Under the pieces are notes generated by a model that saw only the letters and a list, made by a program, of their open reading frames with translations, did not search any database and was not told the DNA's origin. A DNA stretch of 8,151 nucleotides from Methylotenera sp. GTDB taxonomy: Bacteria > Pseudomonadota > Gammaproteobacteria > Burkholderiales > Methylophilaceae. Shown piece by piece: positions 1-6,218 of this stretch. The stretch spans positions 1-8,151 of the forward strand of contig DAIDAH010000122.1 of NCBI GenBank assembly GCA_027310735.1, in the 5' to 3' direction. Each line of letters begins with the position of its first letter. Position 1 is the stretch's first letter. A program made the translations under genes and the position numbers.

Positions 1-86
1 AAAATAAGCAGGATACTGGTTTTATCTGGTCAAAATTCAACGCGCATAACTGCGATTATCTGGTCAATTTTAAATGCGCGTCAACA
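1..86. mobile_element. Probable insertion-sequence end abutting ccoN
   Basis: This stretch does not encode the CcoN residues expected before the SHYTDWTIGHVHSG motif. It contains two imperfect direct repeats, 22-46 and 56-80, that match at about 20 of 25 positions with a 34-nt offset. Both begin TTATCTGGTCAA and end in a GCGC-rich tail. Multiple repeats inside a terminus, and a tip reading TGTTGACG on the other strand, resemble IS21-family ends; that family call is recollection, not a search. The boundary at about 86/87 is set by CcoN homology: base 87 fits the last base of the leucine codon that normally precedes Ser-His-Tyr. The transposase genes would lie upstream of the window. The alternative is a contig-edge or assembly artefact. 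Confidence 0.5.
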
Positions 87-87
87 A

Positions 88-513
88 TCACATTACACTG
101 ATTGGACCATAGGACATGTACACTCAGGTGCGCTAGGGTGGGTAGGTTTCATTGCGATAGGTTCTATCTACTTCTTGGTACCACGCTTATATGGCCAAGC
201 ACAAATGTATAGTAAAAAGGCCATTGAATTGCACTTTTGGTTAGCTACCGTTGGTGTTGTAGTTTACATCACAGCTATGTGGATATCAGGAGTGACGGAA
301 GGTTTGATGTGGCGCGCGATGAATGAAGATGGCACATTAACTTATACATTCGTTGAAGCAGTAAAAGCTACGCATCCGTTTTATATTATACGTATGTTTG
401 GAGGCATGATATACCTGAGCGGTATGTTGATTATGCTTTGGAATGTATTAAAAACTGCTGCAATGGGTGAGCATGCTCATATAAAAATTCCGTCAATACT
501 TGTTCATACTTAA
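88..513 (+). pseudogene. ccoN: cbb3 cytochrome c oxidase subunit I (CcoN), C-terminal fragment
   Basis: About 141 residues of the catalytic subunit of cbb3-type oxidase survive here; the full protein is usually around 470-490 residues. The fragment starts at SHYTDWTIGHVHSGALGWVGF, whose His-x-His supplies ligands to the low-spin haem b and the haem b3. It then runs through the last membrane helices (VPRLYG, GLMWRA, FVEAVKATHPFY, GGMIYLSGMLIM) to a normal C-terminus. The frame stays open to position 1, but the upstream residues no longer resemble CcoN, which should read like FEGP-LSI-VNAL. The CuB histidines and the cross-linked tyrosine lie in the missing part, so this piece cannot be catalytic. 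An unbroken gene reaching across the window edge is unlikely because homology stops within the window. ccoO follows 10 nt downstream. Confidence 0.75.
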
Positions 514-523
514 GAGAATGAGC

Positions 524-1162
524 ATGCGTTTAAATAAAGACCAAGACAAGGGTAAGCAAAGCTTTCAACATGAAAGAATTGAAACCAATAATTTTCTTAT
601 GGTAGCGTTGATTTTATGTGTGATTGCATTTGGTGGTTTAGTTGAGATATTACCGTTATTTTTTCAAAAATCTACTACTCAACCTATTACTGGCCTGAAA
701 CCTTATAGCCCACTACAGTTGGCTGGCCGTGATATTTACATCCGAGAAGGATGCTATAACTGCCACTCGCAAATGATACGGCCATTTAGGGCGGAAACCT
801 TAAGATATGGTCATTATTCTGTGGCTGGAGAATTTGTCTATGACCATCCATTTCAGTGGGGTAGTAAACGTACTGGTCCAGACTTACAGCGTGTAGGTAA
901 AAAATACAGTGACGAATGGCATCGTATCCACCTAACTAACCCACGTAACATGATACCTGAGTCAGTGATGCCAGCTTATCCGTGGTTGAACGAAAGCAAA
1001 GTCGACGCTGTGCATATTCCTGCACATATGCGTGCTTTGCGAGCAGTAGGCGTTCCTTATACCGATGAAGATATAAAAAAATCTTTCGATGAAGTTGATG
1101 GAAAGACAGAGATGGATGCACTCATCGCTTACTTACAAATTCTTGGCACTACACTTAAATAA
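524..1162 (+). CDS. ccoO: cbb3 cytochrome c oxidase subunit II (CcoO)
   Basis: This is the monohaem membrane-anchored cytochrome c subunit that passes electrons to CcoN. The 212-residue protein has one N-terminal membrane anchor (about residues 24-46, ending GGLVEILPLFF). Its haem-attachment site is CYNCH (Cys77, Cys80, His81) within the family signature GRDIYIREGCYNCHSQMIRP. Further conserved segments are RYGHYS, GEFVYDHPFQWGSKRTGPDL and SVMPAYPWL, whose Met149 is the likely axial haem ligand. The start at 524 is preferred because AAGAG at 512-516 sits 7 nt upstream; ATG 518 and TTG 500 are in the same frame but too close to, or upstream of, that site. The gene looks fully intact although its partners ccoN and ccoP are broken, so its product probably has no complex to join unless another copy exists. 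Confidence 0.93.
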   Translation: MRLNKDQDKGKQSFQHERIETNNFLMVALILCVIAFGGLVEILPLFFQKSTTQPITGLKPYSPLQLAGRDIYIREGCYNCHSQMIRPFRAETLRYGHYSVAGEFVYDHPFQWGSKRTGPDLQRVGKKYSDEWHRIHLTNPRNMIPESVMPAYPWLNESKVDAVHIPAHMRALRAVGVPYTDEDIKKSFDEVDGKTEMDALIAYLQILGTTLK

Positions 1163-1167
1163 GAATA

Positions 1168-1317
1168 ATGAATGTTATGGATATTACAAGTTTACGCATC
1201 ATAGTAACGATTACAACGTTTGTTACATTTGTAGGTATTTGGCTCTGGGCATGGTTGAGAAGCAATCAAAAAGATTTTGATGAGGCAGCAAACTTGCCAT
1301 TTGAAGGAGAGGAGTGA
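1168..1317 (+). CDS. ccoQ: cbb3 oxidase small subunit CcoQ/FixQ
   Basis: This is a 49-residue single-pass membrane protein. A hydrophobic helix at about residues 9-30 ends in GIWLWAWL, followed by a charged cytoplasmic tail (RSNQKDFDEAANLPFEGEE). The FDEAANLPF tail is characteristic of CcoQ, the small subunit that stabilises the cbb3 complex and the interaction of CcoP with the core. It starts 5 nt after the ccoO stop. Its stop overlaps the ATG of the ccoP remnant in an ATGA junction (1315-1319), typical of translational coupling in ccoNOQP operons. Size, position and tail agree, so the identification is secure despite the short length. Confidence 0.88.
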   Translation: MNVMDITSLRIIVTITTFVTFVGIWLWAWLRSNQKDFDEAANLPFEGEE

Positions 1318-1542
1318 TGAGTGATTTTACTAACAGCTTTTGGCCATATTTGATCTCATTTATTACCATTGACGGTATTGTCAGCTGTTTAACCTTGTTG
1401 TTTTACACGAACAAAATGCAGTAAGTGAGTGATGCTGATAATACTACTGGACATGTATACGATGAGGATAACCGCTTATGTTTGGCGTTTCTCAAACCTA
1501 CCCAATAATCAAGTTTCTGAACATCCACTTAATGTCATATAA
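1317..1542 (+). pseudogene. ccoP: cbb3 oxidase subunit III (CcoP) remnant, internal deletion plus stop
   Basis: The 5' end encodes the CcoP/FixP N-terminus: MSDFTNSFWPYLISF, a first membrane helix ending LLFYTNKMQ, then an in-frame TAA (1422-1424). The same frame continues with SDADNTTGHVYDED, the conserved TTGHVWDEDL segment. From about 1468 the frame changes and codons 1471-1539 read TAYVWRFSNLPNNQ, matching the usual CcoP C-terminal AAYVWxLSN, and end at TAA 1540. Everything between is absent, including the second helix and both cytochrome c domains with their CxxCH sites. A normal CcoP has roughly 300 residues; about 75 codons remain. A 35-residue peptide (1317-1424) could still be made. 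The ATGA overlap with ccoQ is preserved. Confidence 0.85.
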
Positions 1543-1547
1543 CAACT

Positions 1548-1564
1548 CTTGCTTTGTTGGCAAG
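1548..1564 (+). other. Small hairpin after the ccoP remnant
   Basis: CTTGC (1548-1552) pairs perfectly with GCAAG (1560-1564) around a 7-nt loop. No clear T-run follows, so it is at best a weak terminator or an RNA-stabilising stem between the ccoNOQP remains and ccoG. The rest of the 46-bp gap shows only a weak purine stretch before ccoG. Confidence 0.25.
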
Positions 1565-1588
1565 TTAAATTAACTGTGAGTAATAGAA

Positions 1589-3028
1589 TTGACGATTAAT
1601 CATAAAACATCAAGAAAAGTAATTCCCATTGTTAGTGATTCGTCACAGGATAATTTTGTGTCGCTGTATGAGGCTCAAAAGAAAATCTACCCGCGTAGCA
1701 CGAAGGGATATTTTACTAATTGGCGATGGATCATGGTTTGGGTTACCCAAATTGTATTTTATGGAATTCCATGGTTATGTTGGGGGAATAGACAAGCACT
1801 ATTGTTGGATATTACAACCCATCATTTCTATATATTTGGACTCATACTGTATCCGCAAGACTTAATCTATCTAACAGTAATATTAATTATCGCCGCTTTA
1901 GCATTGTTTTTGTTTACGGCCGTTGCAGGTCGGCTTTGGTGTGGATTTTCTTGTCCACAATCGGTCTATACTGAAATATTTTTGTGGATTGAACGTAAGG
2001 TTGAAGGGGATCGTGCCGCACGCATACGCTTAGATGATGCTAAGGTTAGCCTTAAAAAAGTTTATAAAAAATGGCTAAAGCATGCAGTGTGGATTAGTTT
2101 TTCTATGTGGACGGGCTTTACCTTTTTGGGTTATTTCACACCAATACGCGATTTAATTCAAGCCATCACACATTTTAGATTAGGCCCTTGGGAAACGTTT
2201 TGGATTTGCTTTTATGGATTTGCCACCTATGGTAATGCTGGATTTTTACGTGAACAAGTCTGTAAATATATGTGTCCTTATGCACGCTTCCAAAGTGTCA
2301 TGTTTGATAATGACACTTTGATTGTCACTTATGATGTCGAACGTGGTGAGCCTCGCAGTGGTAGATCACGTAATGTCAATGCTAATGAACTAGGCTTGGG
2401 AGACTGTATTGATTGCAGTTTTTGTGTGCAAGTTTGTCCTGTCGGTATTGATATACGAGATGGCTTGCAAGCTGAATGCATTAGCTGTGGTTTGTGTGTG
2501 GATGCCTGTAATAGTGTGATGGATAAAATGGGATATGAACCGGGCCTAATTCGTTTCGCGACACAAAGTGGTATTGGTCAGCGTGGGTCTAAGCAAGAGA
2601 TTGTTCAAAAGATCTTGCGCCCCAGAGTCTTGATCTATAGTGCAGTGTTGATATTGCTATGTGTTAGTTTTGCCGTTTCACTCAGTTTACGTCCTACGTT
2701 TACCGTTGACGTGACACGGGATCGTGGTGTCATGTCACGCCTTGTGCCGGGAGGTAAGCTTGAAAATGTCTATGGGCTACAAATCACGAATGCCACAGAA
2801 ACTCCTCAAACTTATCTCATTTCTGCTGCTGGTTTGGATGGGTTATCTGTTGCATCGAATCGTGAATTTACGGTCAACTCCGCTGATTCACGGATGTTCC
2901 CAGTGAGCTTGCAAATTTTAGATGGCTCTGCCAGCACTGGATCACACAAGATTATGTTTGAAATAGAATCGGTTGATAGAAAAGAATATGTATCTGAAAA
3001 ATCTATTTTCTACGTGTCTCCAGAATAA
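1589..3028 (+). CDS. ccoG: cbb3 oxidase maturation protein CcoG (FixG/RdxA), polyferredoxin
   Basis: CcoG is a membrane-bound iron-sulfur protein needed for cbb3 oxidase assembly and is reported to reduce Cu(II) to Cu(I) for the CuB site. The 479-residue product has membrane helices at about 46-66, 91-112, 165-185, 198-216 and 346-366. It carries GRLWCGFSCPQ (Cys118, Cys122), a CKYMCPYARFQ loop, and two ferredoxin clusters: CIDCSFCVQVCP (273, 276, 279, 283) and CISCGLCVDAC (297, 300, 303, 307). A periplasmic immunoglobulin-like C-terminal domain starts near RPTFTVDVTRDRG. Length and motifs are normal. A stop at 1577-1579 limits the frame, so TTG 1589 is the first usable start; the ribosome site there is weak. 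It follows the ccoP remnant, as in canonical ccoNOQP-ccoGHIS loci, but no ccoH, ccoI or ccoS follows. Confidence 0.95.
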   Translation: MTINHKTSRKVIPIVSDSSQDNFVSLYEAQKKIYPRSTKGYFTNWRWIMVWVTQIVFYGIPWLCWGNRQALLLDITTHHFYIFGLILYPQDLIYLTVILIIAALALFLFTAVAGRLWCGFSCPQSVYTEIFLWIERKVEGDRAARIRLDDAKVSLKKVYKKWLKHAVWISFSMWTGFTFLGYFTPIRDLIQAITHFRLGPWETFWICFYGFATYGNAGFLREQVCKYMCPYARFQSVMFDNDTLIVTYDVERGEPRSGRSRNVNANELGLGDCIDCSFCVQVCPVGIDIRDGLQAECISCGLCVDACNSVMDKMGYEPGLIRFATQSGIGQRGSKQEIVQKILRPRVLIYSAVLILLCVSFAVSLSLRPTFTVDVTRDRGVMSRLVPGGKLENVYGLQITNATETPQTYLISAAGLDGLSVASNREFTVNSADSRMFPVSLQILDGSASTGSHKIMFEIESVDRKEYVSEKSIFYVSPE

Positions 3029-3195
3029 ATTGATAAAGAAATATAGTCTTCGTAAAATAGTACGTATTTGAGGTTTAGTGTTAGCAGTTCTGCTGAAGGT
3101 AAGAATTGAAGCTGAGGTTGCTACGGTTATATTGAACTTCAATTATTAAAAACTTTACTTATAGTTTATTTAATCCTAATAAGTTTGAAATTTTA
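3029..3195. other. ccoG-nsrR intergenic region, no gene seen
   Basis: This AT-rich stretch follows ccoG where ccoH would normally lie. The + strand is broken by stops. The longest piece is a short open run at about 3077-3148, following a TGA, which does not resemble FixH. I find no convincing terminator for ccoG. The nsrR promoter and operator occupy the rest of the gap from 3196. Confidence 0.5.
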
Positions 3196-3226
3196 AGATA
3201 TGTTGCATATTAAATAAAACATATCT
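3196..3226. promoter_or_regulatory. Probable NsrR operator at nsrR
   Basis: Two perfect 9-bp inverted arms, AGATATGTT (3196-3204) and AACATATCT (3218-3226), are centred on base 3211. The inner sequence TTGCATATTAAAT is identical, with the same centre, to the core of the palindrome upstream of hmp. The geometry of two 11-nt halves around one central base and a TGCAT-type half-site agree with known NsrR operators. It overlaps the proposed -35 and spacer of nsrR, so it would allow autorepression. This is inferred from sequence only. Confidence 0.65.
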
Positions 3227-3231
3227 ACTAT
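3203..3231 (+). promoter_or_regulatory. Putative nsrR promoter giving a leaderless mRNA
   Basis: A -35-like TTGCAT (3203-3208) and a -10-like TACTAT (3226-3231) are separated by exactly 17 nt. The expected transcription start is then at or next to the ATG at 3238, and there is no Shine-Dalgarno sequence before that ATG. The -35 lies inside the palindrome, as expected for repression by NsrR itself. Confidence 0.45.
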
Positions 3232-3237
3232 ACGTAG

Positions 3238-3693
3238 ATGCAATTAACAAAGTTTACAGATTTAAGTTTGCGGGTACTAATGTATCTTACTCAAGAAGAT
3301 CGTTTAGTCCCTGTCACCATAAATGAGATCGCATCACAGTTTAATGTGCCACGTAACCATTTGATTAAGGTGGTTACTCGGTTGAATAAGCTTGGTTGGC
3401 TGTCTGCTACGCGTGGTAGGAGTGGTGGATTAAGGCTAGGTGTGATTGCGGCTAAGTTAAGATTAGGTGATGTATTGATGGAGCTTGAAAATGCTCCCGC
3501 ACTTATTAATTGTGCAGTACCTCTATGTACTCTTAAAGGTCAATGTCATTTAAAAGAAATTTTGGATATAGGTTTGAAAAATTTTTATGAGCACATGAAC
3601 ACTTTTACATTGGCTGATATAGTTAATGTCAAAACACAATCGGCTGTAATCAACATGCACAAGCAATACCAAGTTCTATTACAGGCGAAATAA
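3238..3693 (+). CDS. nsrR: NO-sensing Rrf2-family repressor NsrR
   Basis: This is a cytoplasmic transcriptional repressor of NO-detoxification genes. The 151-residue protein begins MQLTKFTDLSLRVLMYL, the Rrf2 start. A winged helix-turn-helix follows, with the recognition region FNVPRNHLIKVVTRLNKLGW (about 36-54) and a wing RGRSGGLRLG (60-68). The iron-sulfur ligands are Cys92, Cys97 and Cys103, spaced C-X4-C-X5-C as in NsrR and different from IscR. In the family, NO reacts with the cluster and abolishes DNA binding. The TLADIV segment near the C-terminus is also typical of NsrR. The ATG at 3238 gives the standard N-terminus. It lies just upstream of hmp with matching operators in front of both genes, the classic regulator-target pair. 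Confidence 0.93.
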   Translation: MQLTKFTDLSLRVLMYLTQEDRLVPVTINEIASQFNVPRNHLIKVVTRLNKLGWLSATRGRSGGLRLGVIAAKLRLGDVLMELENAPALINCAVPLCTLKGQCHLKEILDIGLKNFYEHMNTFTLADIVNVKTQSAVINMHKQYQVLLQAK

Positions 3694-3754
3694 GTAATTA
3701 AAGTACTGGGTTAAGTTTTCGCTGAATTAAGATAGCGATTATTTTTTTGATTAA

Positions 3755-3778
3755 GCACTCTTTGAGTGTATTTTTTTT
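3755..3778 (+). terminator. Probable intrinsic terminator of nsrR
   Basis: CACTC (3756-3760), loop TTT and GAGTG (3764-3768) form a short perfect stem, extendable by a G-U pair. It is followed by A and a run of eight T (3771-3778). The stem is short and AT-rich DNA can produce such patterns by chance, but the T-run makes termination between nsrR and hmp plausible. Confidence 0.5.
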
Positions 3779-3783
3779 ATAAT
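3778..3783 (+). promoter_or_regulatory. Putative -10 element of hmp
   Basis: A perfect TATAAT lies 45 nt before the hmp start and just upstream of the proposed NsrR operator, so transcription would begin about at 3790, inside the operator. No good -35 hexamer is visible 16-18 nt upstream, so the promoter may need an activator or may be misplaced. Confidence 0.4.
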
Positions 3784-3788
3784 ATTTG

Positions 3789-3805
3789 TTGCATATTAAA
3801 TGCAA
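3789..3805. promoter_or_regulatory. Probable NsrR operator at hmp
   Basis: TTGCATATTAAATGCAA is palindromic around base 3797, with one mismatched pair. It fits the NsrR-type half-site with TGCAT and complementary ATGCA arms. It shares 15 identical bases (3787-3801) with the nsrR palindrome (3201-3215). It sits between the proposed -10 and the ribosome binding site (AGGAGA, 3813-3818), a position that would block transcription when occupied. Confidence 0.7.
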
Positions 3806-3822
3806 GTTAAATAGGAGAAGTT

Positions 3823-5022
3823 ATGTTATCTACTGCCGCAAAACCTTATATAGATGCCAGTGTTCCCGTATTACGTGAGCATGGACTTGCTATCACCTCT
3901 ATATTCTATAAGAACATGTTGGAAGATCACCCAGAACTGAACAATCTATTCAATATGGGTAATCAAGCTAATGGTTCTCAGCAACAGTCACTCGCATCAG
4001 CAGTATTTGCTTATGCCGCTAATATAGATAATTCGGCAGCATTAGCACCAGTGATTGAAAGAATAGTTCATAAGCATGTTTCTATTGGTATAAAGCCTGC
4101 GCATTATCCAATTGTAGGCAAATACTTGCTCGGTGCTATTAAGCAAGTGCTTGGTGATGCTGCAAGTGTGGAGCTTATATCAGCTTGGGGCGAAGCTTAT
4201 GGACTGCTTGCTGACGCATTAATCGAAGCAGAAGCACGTTTATATCAAGTATCTGGATTTGGAGCAGATACTTGGATGAAGATGATGGTGGTTAATAGGG
4301 AGCAGCAAGGCGAAGATATTGTCTCATTCACCTTAAAAGCCTCGGACAATCAAATTGTGCCTGATTTCAAACCAGGGCAGTATGTAAGCGTTGCGACCTA
4401 TCTTGATGTAATTAAGCTGCGACAACTACGCCAGTACAGTCTTTCTGATGCTCCAGGTAAAAATAGCTTCCGGATATCTGTAAAACGTGAGATTGGTGAT
4501 GAGTTTAAACCAGAAGGTATGGTTTCAAACTGGTTACATCAACATGTAAATGTAGGCACTATATTGGATATCAGTCATCCGTATGGAAACTTTACACCTG
4601 ACATCAACGCTGCTCATCCTATCGCTCTTATTTCTGCGGGTGTTGGTATCACACCGATGATTTCTATACTGAATAGCATTGCTGAACAAAATCCTGAGCG
4701 AGTCGTATTATTTGCGCATGCTGCTAGATCAAGGTCGCACTTGTCACATGATTGCGATGTAAAACAAGCTCAAACAGTTATGAAAAATTTACGCAGTGCA
4801 TTATTTTTCAATGAAATGTTCGAAGATAGCGAGGGTATTTATGCCGGTAGAATGAACTTGACGGAATTAGTCGATGGCAAACTAGATAACGCTGAGTTTT
4901 ATATATGTGGTCCGCAAGCATTCATGGATGATCAATGGAGTGCATTGGTTGAGCTTGGCGTAAGTCTAAGTAATATCCATCGAGAGGTATTTGGGCCTGA
5001 GAGTCTTAATCATTTAATTTAG
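3823..5022 (+). CDS. hmp: Flavohaemoglobin (nitric oxide dioxygenase) Hmp
   Basis: Hmp oxidises NO to nitrate using O2 and NAD(P)H in the cytoplasm. The 399-residue protein has the usual length and all three domains. The globin domain (about 1-138) carries distal Tyr29, proximal haem ligand His85, and Tyr95 and Glu135 of the catalytic network. The FAD domain has RQYSLSD (203-209) and FKPGQYV. The NAD domain has AGVGITPM (272-279), CGPQAFM (362-368) and the terminal EVFGP (388-392), which contacts flavin. ATG 3823 has AGGAGA at 3813-3818. No truncation or unusual residue is visible. The upstream NsrR-type palindrome indicates induction by NO, and a strong hairpin terminator follows at 5070. 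Confidence 0.97.
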   Translation: MLSTAAKPYIDASVPVLREHGLAITSIFYKNMLEDHPELNNLFNMGNQANGSQQQSLASAVFAYAANIDNSAALAPVIERIVHKHVSIGIKPAHYPIVGKYLLGAIKQVLGDAASVELISAWGEAYGLLADALIEAEARLYQVSGFGADTWMKMMVVNREQQGEDIVSFTLKASDNQIVPDFKPGQYVSVATYLDVIKLRQLRQYSLSDAPGKNSFRISVKREIGDEFKPEGMVSNWLHQHVNVGTILDISHPYGNFTPDINAAHPIALISAGVGITPMISILNSIAEQNPERVVLFAHAARSRSHLSHDCDVKQAQTVMKNLRSALFFNEMFEDSEGIYAGRMNLTELVDGKLDNAEFYICGPQAFMDDQWSALVELGVSLSNIHREVFGPESLNHLI

Positions 5023-5069
5023 CATAGATGCCATGCAAAAAAATACGGCATGTCAATATTGTTCATAAG

Positions 5070-5098
5070 AGCGAACTCGAAATACAAGTTCGCTTTTT
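5070..5098 (+). terminator. Intrinsic terminator after hmp
   Basis: AGCGAACT (5070-5077) pairs perfectly with AGTTCGCT (5087-5094) around a 9-nt loop and runs into TTTTT ending at 5098. It lies 47 nt after the hmp stop and directly before the ribosome binding site of the next gene. It should largely separate hmp from the hemerythrin gene, with possible read-through. Confidence 0.8.
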
Positions 5099-5110
5099 AA
5101 AGGAATTTTT

Positions 5111-5521
5111 ATGAATCTAGAAAAATTTAAGCAACAACATATGGAGATTATTAATTGCATTACGCAATTAAGGCACTTTTCCAGAGAAGGTATTGTGGAA
5201 AATGCAGTAGAGCTTTCTAGGCTAATTGTTGCAATGAGCTCGATTATTAAGTTACATCTGGCTGTGGAGGACAAAATACTTTATCCAGCACTAGAGAGTA
5301 TGAATAATCCTGTGCTAAAAAGAATGGGTAAAAGATTCCAAGAAGAGATGGCATGCATTGCTTCAGTTTATATAGATTTCGCAAAAAAGTGGAATAGCGC
5401 AAATAATCTAGCTAAGAACTCTGAGGAGTTTAGATCAGAGGCTAACAAAGTTCTAAAAATATTGTATGAAAGAATGCAGAGAGAAAATATTGATTTTTAT
5501 CCGGTGATTGAAGCGAGCTAA
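5111..5521 (+). CDS. Hemerythrin-like HHE-domain protein
   Basis: This is a 136-residue, predicted all-helical cytoplasmic protein with the hemerythrin HHE pattern. His10 lies in the first helix and His22 shortly after, then KLHLAVEDKILYPAL (His49, Glu53), a middle helix RFQEEMACIASVY, and a C-terminal RENIDFYPVIE helix. Family members bind a non-haem di-iron centre or use one as a sensor or store for O2, NO or iron. The last helix has Glu and Tyr where the classic form has His, so the metal ligand set may be incomplete or different. The start at ATG 5111 has AAAGGA at 5099-5104. It is 13 nt upstream of a Crp/Fnr-type regulator and downstream of hmp, so an NO/O2-related role is inferred from context; the precise function is unknown. 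Confidence 0.8.
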   Translation: MNLEKFKQQHMEIINCITQLRHFSREGIVENAVELSRLIVAMSSIIKLHLAVEDKILYPALESMNNPVLKRMGKRFQEEMACIASVYIDFAKKWNSANNLAKNSEEFRSEANKVLKILYERMQRENIDFYPVIEAS

Positions 5522-5534
5522 AGAAATAAAATTA

Positions 5535-6218
5535 ATGGCTAAGGTAGATATAAAGAAAGCATTGGCTCAGTTTGCATTATTTAATGGGCTGGATAATGTC
5601 CAGCTAGAGCTACTAGCTAAGTACAGCCAAGAACTTAGTGTATCTAGGGGACAGCATGTATTTAGTCGCGGAGATACTGCACGAGGTCTTTATTTATTGC
5701 TGAAAGGACAGCTCAAGCTCGGGGTCACCTCAATTCTAAGTGTAGAAAAAGTAGTTAGCATAATCGGCCCAGGCGAGAGTTTTGGGGAAACCGGATTGTT
5801 TTTAGATAATCAGTTGCCATTTTATGCAAAAGCAACAATGAACTCAAAAATATTGCTAGTCCCTGAATATATGGTTCATTCATTATTGGACAGCAATGCA
5901 AATGTCGCACGTAAGATGCAAGAAACTCTGTCCGTCAGTTTGCACCAAATGATTCATGATATTGAAACTTTAACACTACCAACAGCCATTCAACGTTTTG
6001 CCGAATATCTTCTTAGAATTAGCAATAAATCAACCAAAGCTGACAATATTATATTGCCTGTAAGAAAAGAGACCATTGCGTCGATATTAAATATCACACC
6101 AGAAACTTTATCTCGCTGCATAAATAAGTTAAATAAAATTGGATTAATTGAGGTCAATGGTAATCATGTTGCTATTACAGATATCGTTAAGTTACGTGAG
6201 TTAGGATTTGACAATTGA
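5535..6218 (+). CDS. Crp/Fnr-family transcriptional regulator, Dnr/NnrR-like type possible
   Basis: This 227-residue regulator has an N-terminal cyclic-nucleotide-type beta barrel (about 15-110: RGDTARGLYLLLKGQLKLG, then GPGESFGETGLF), a long dimerisation helix (about 111-145) and a C-terminal winged helix. Recognition segment ITPETLSRCINKLNKIGLI (187-205) has the E-xx-SR pattern of Fnr/Dnr proteins that read TTGAT-type boxes. Only one cysteine is present (Cys195), so there is no Fnr iron-sulfur cluster. The loop after GETGLF reads DNQLPFYAKA and lacks the Arg-Ser that binds cAMP in Crp. Among known classes this is most like heme/NO-type regulators such as Dnr/NnrR, but the ligand is not shown. 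ATG 5535 is preferred over the in-frame TTG 5508, which would overlap the upstream gene. Confidence 0.85.
   Translation: MAKVDIKKALAQFALFNGLDNVQLELLAKYSQELSVSRGQHVFSRGDTARGLYLLLKGQLKLGVTSILSVEKVVSIIGPGESFGETGLFLDNQLPFYAKATMNSKILLVPEYMVHSLLDSNANVARKMQETLSVSLHQMIHDIETLTLPTAIQRFAEYLLRISNKSTKADNIILPVRKETIASILNITPETLSRCINKLNKIGLIEVNGNHVAITDIVKLRELGFDN

Noticed and set aside
936..1121. 61-codon minus-strand frame inside ccoO
   Set aside because: It lies wholly within the well-supported ccoO gene and its translation shows no recognisable motif.
1089..1280. 63-codon + strand frame across the ccoO-ccoQ junction
   Set aside because: It competes with ccoQ, which has a family-typical helix and FDEAANLPF tail, and it has no ribosome binding site of its own.
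1589..1602. TTGAC-N4-AATCA as a possible Fnr/Dnr box at the ccoG start
   Set aside because: The second half does not match ATCAA in register, and the site lies at and after the start codon, so it would be misplaced for activation.
3077..3148. Short open run after ccoG as a ccoH remnant
   Set aside because: The position fits, but the ~24 codons show no FixH-like residues that I can recognise.
5028..5052. ATGCC/GGCAT and CATGC/GCATG inverted repeats after hmp as a third NsrR operator
   Set aside because: The arm spacing and centre differ from the nsrR and hmp boxes and the A-tract loop is unlike them; it is probably chance or a minor hairpin.
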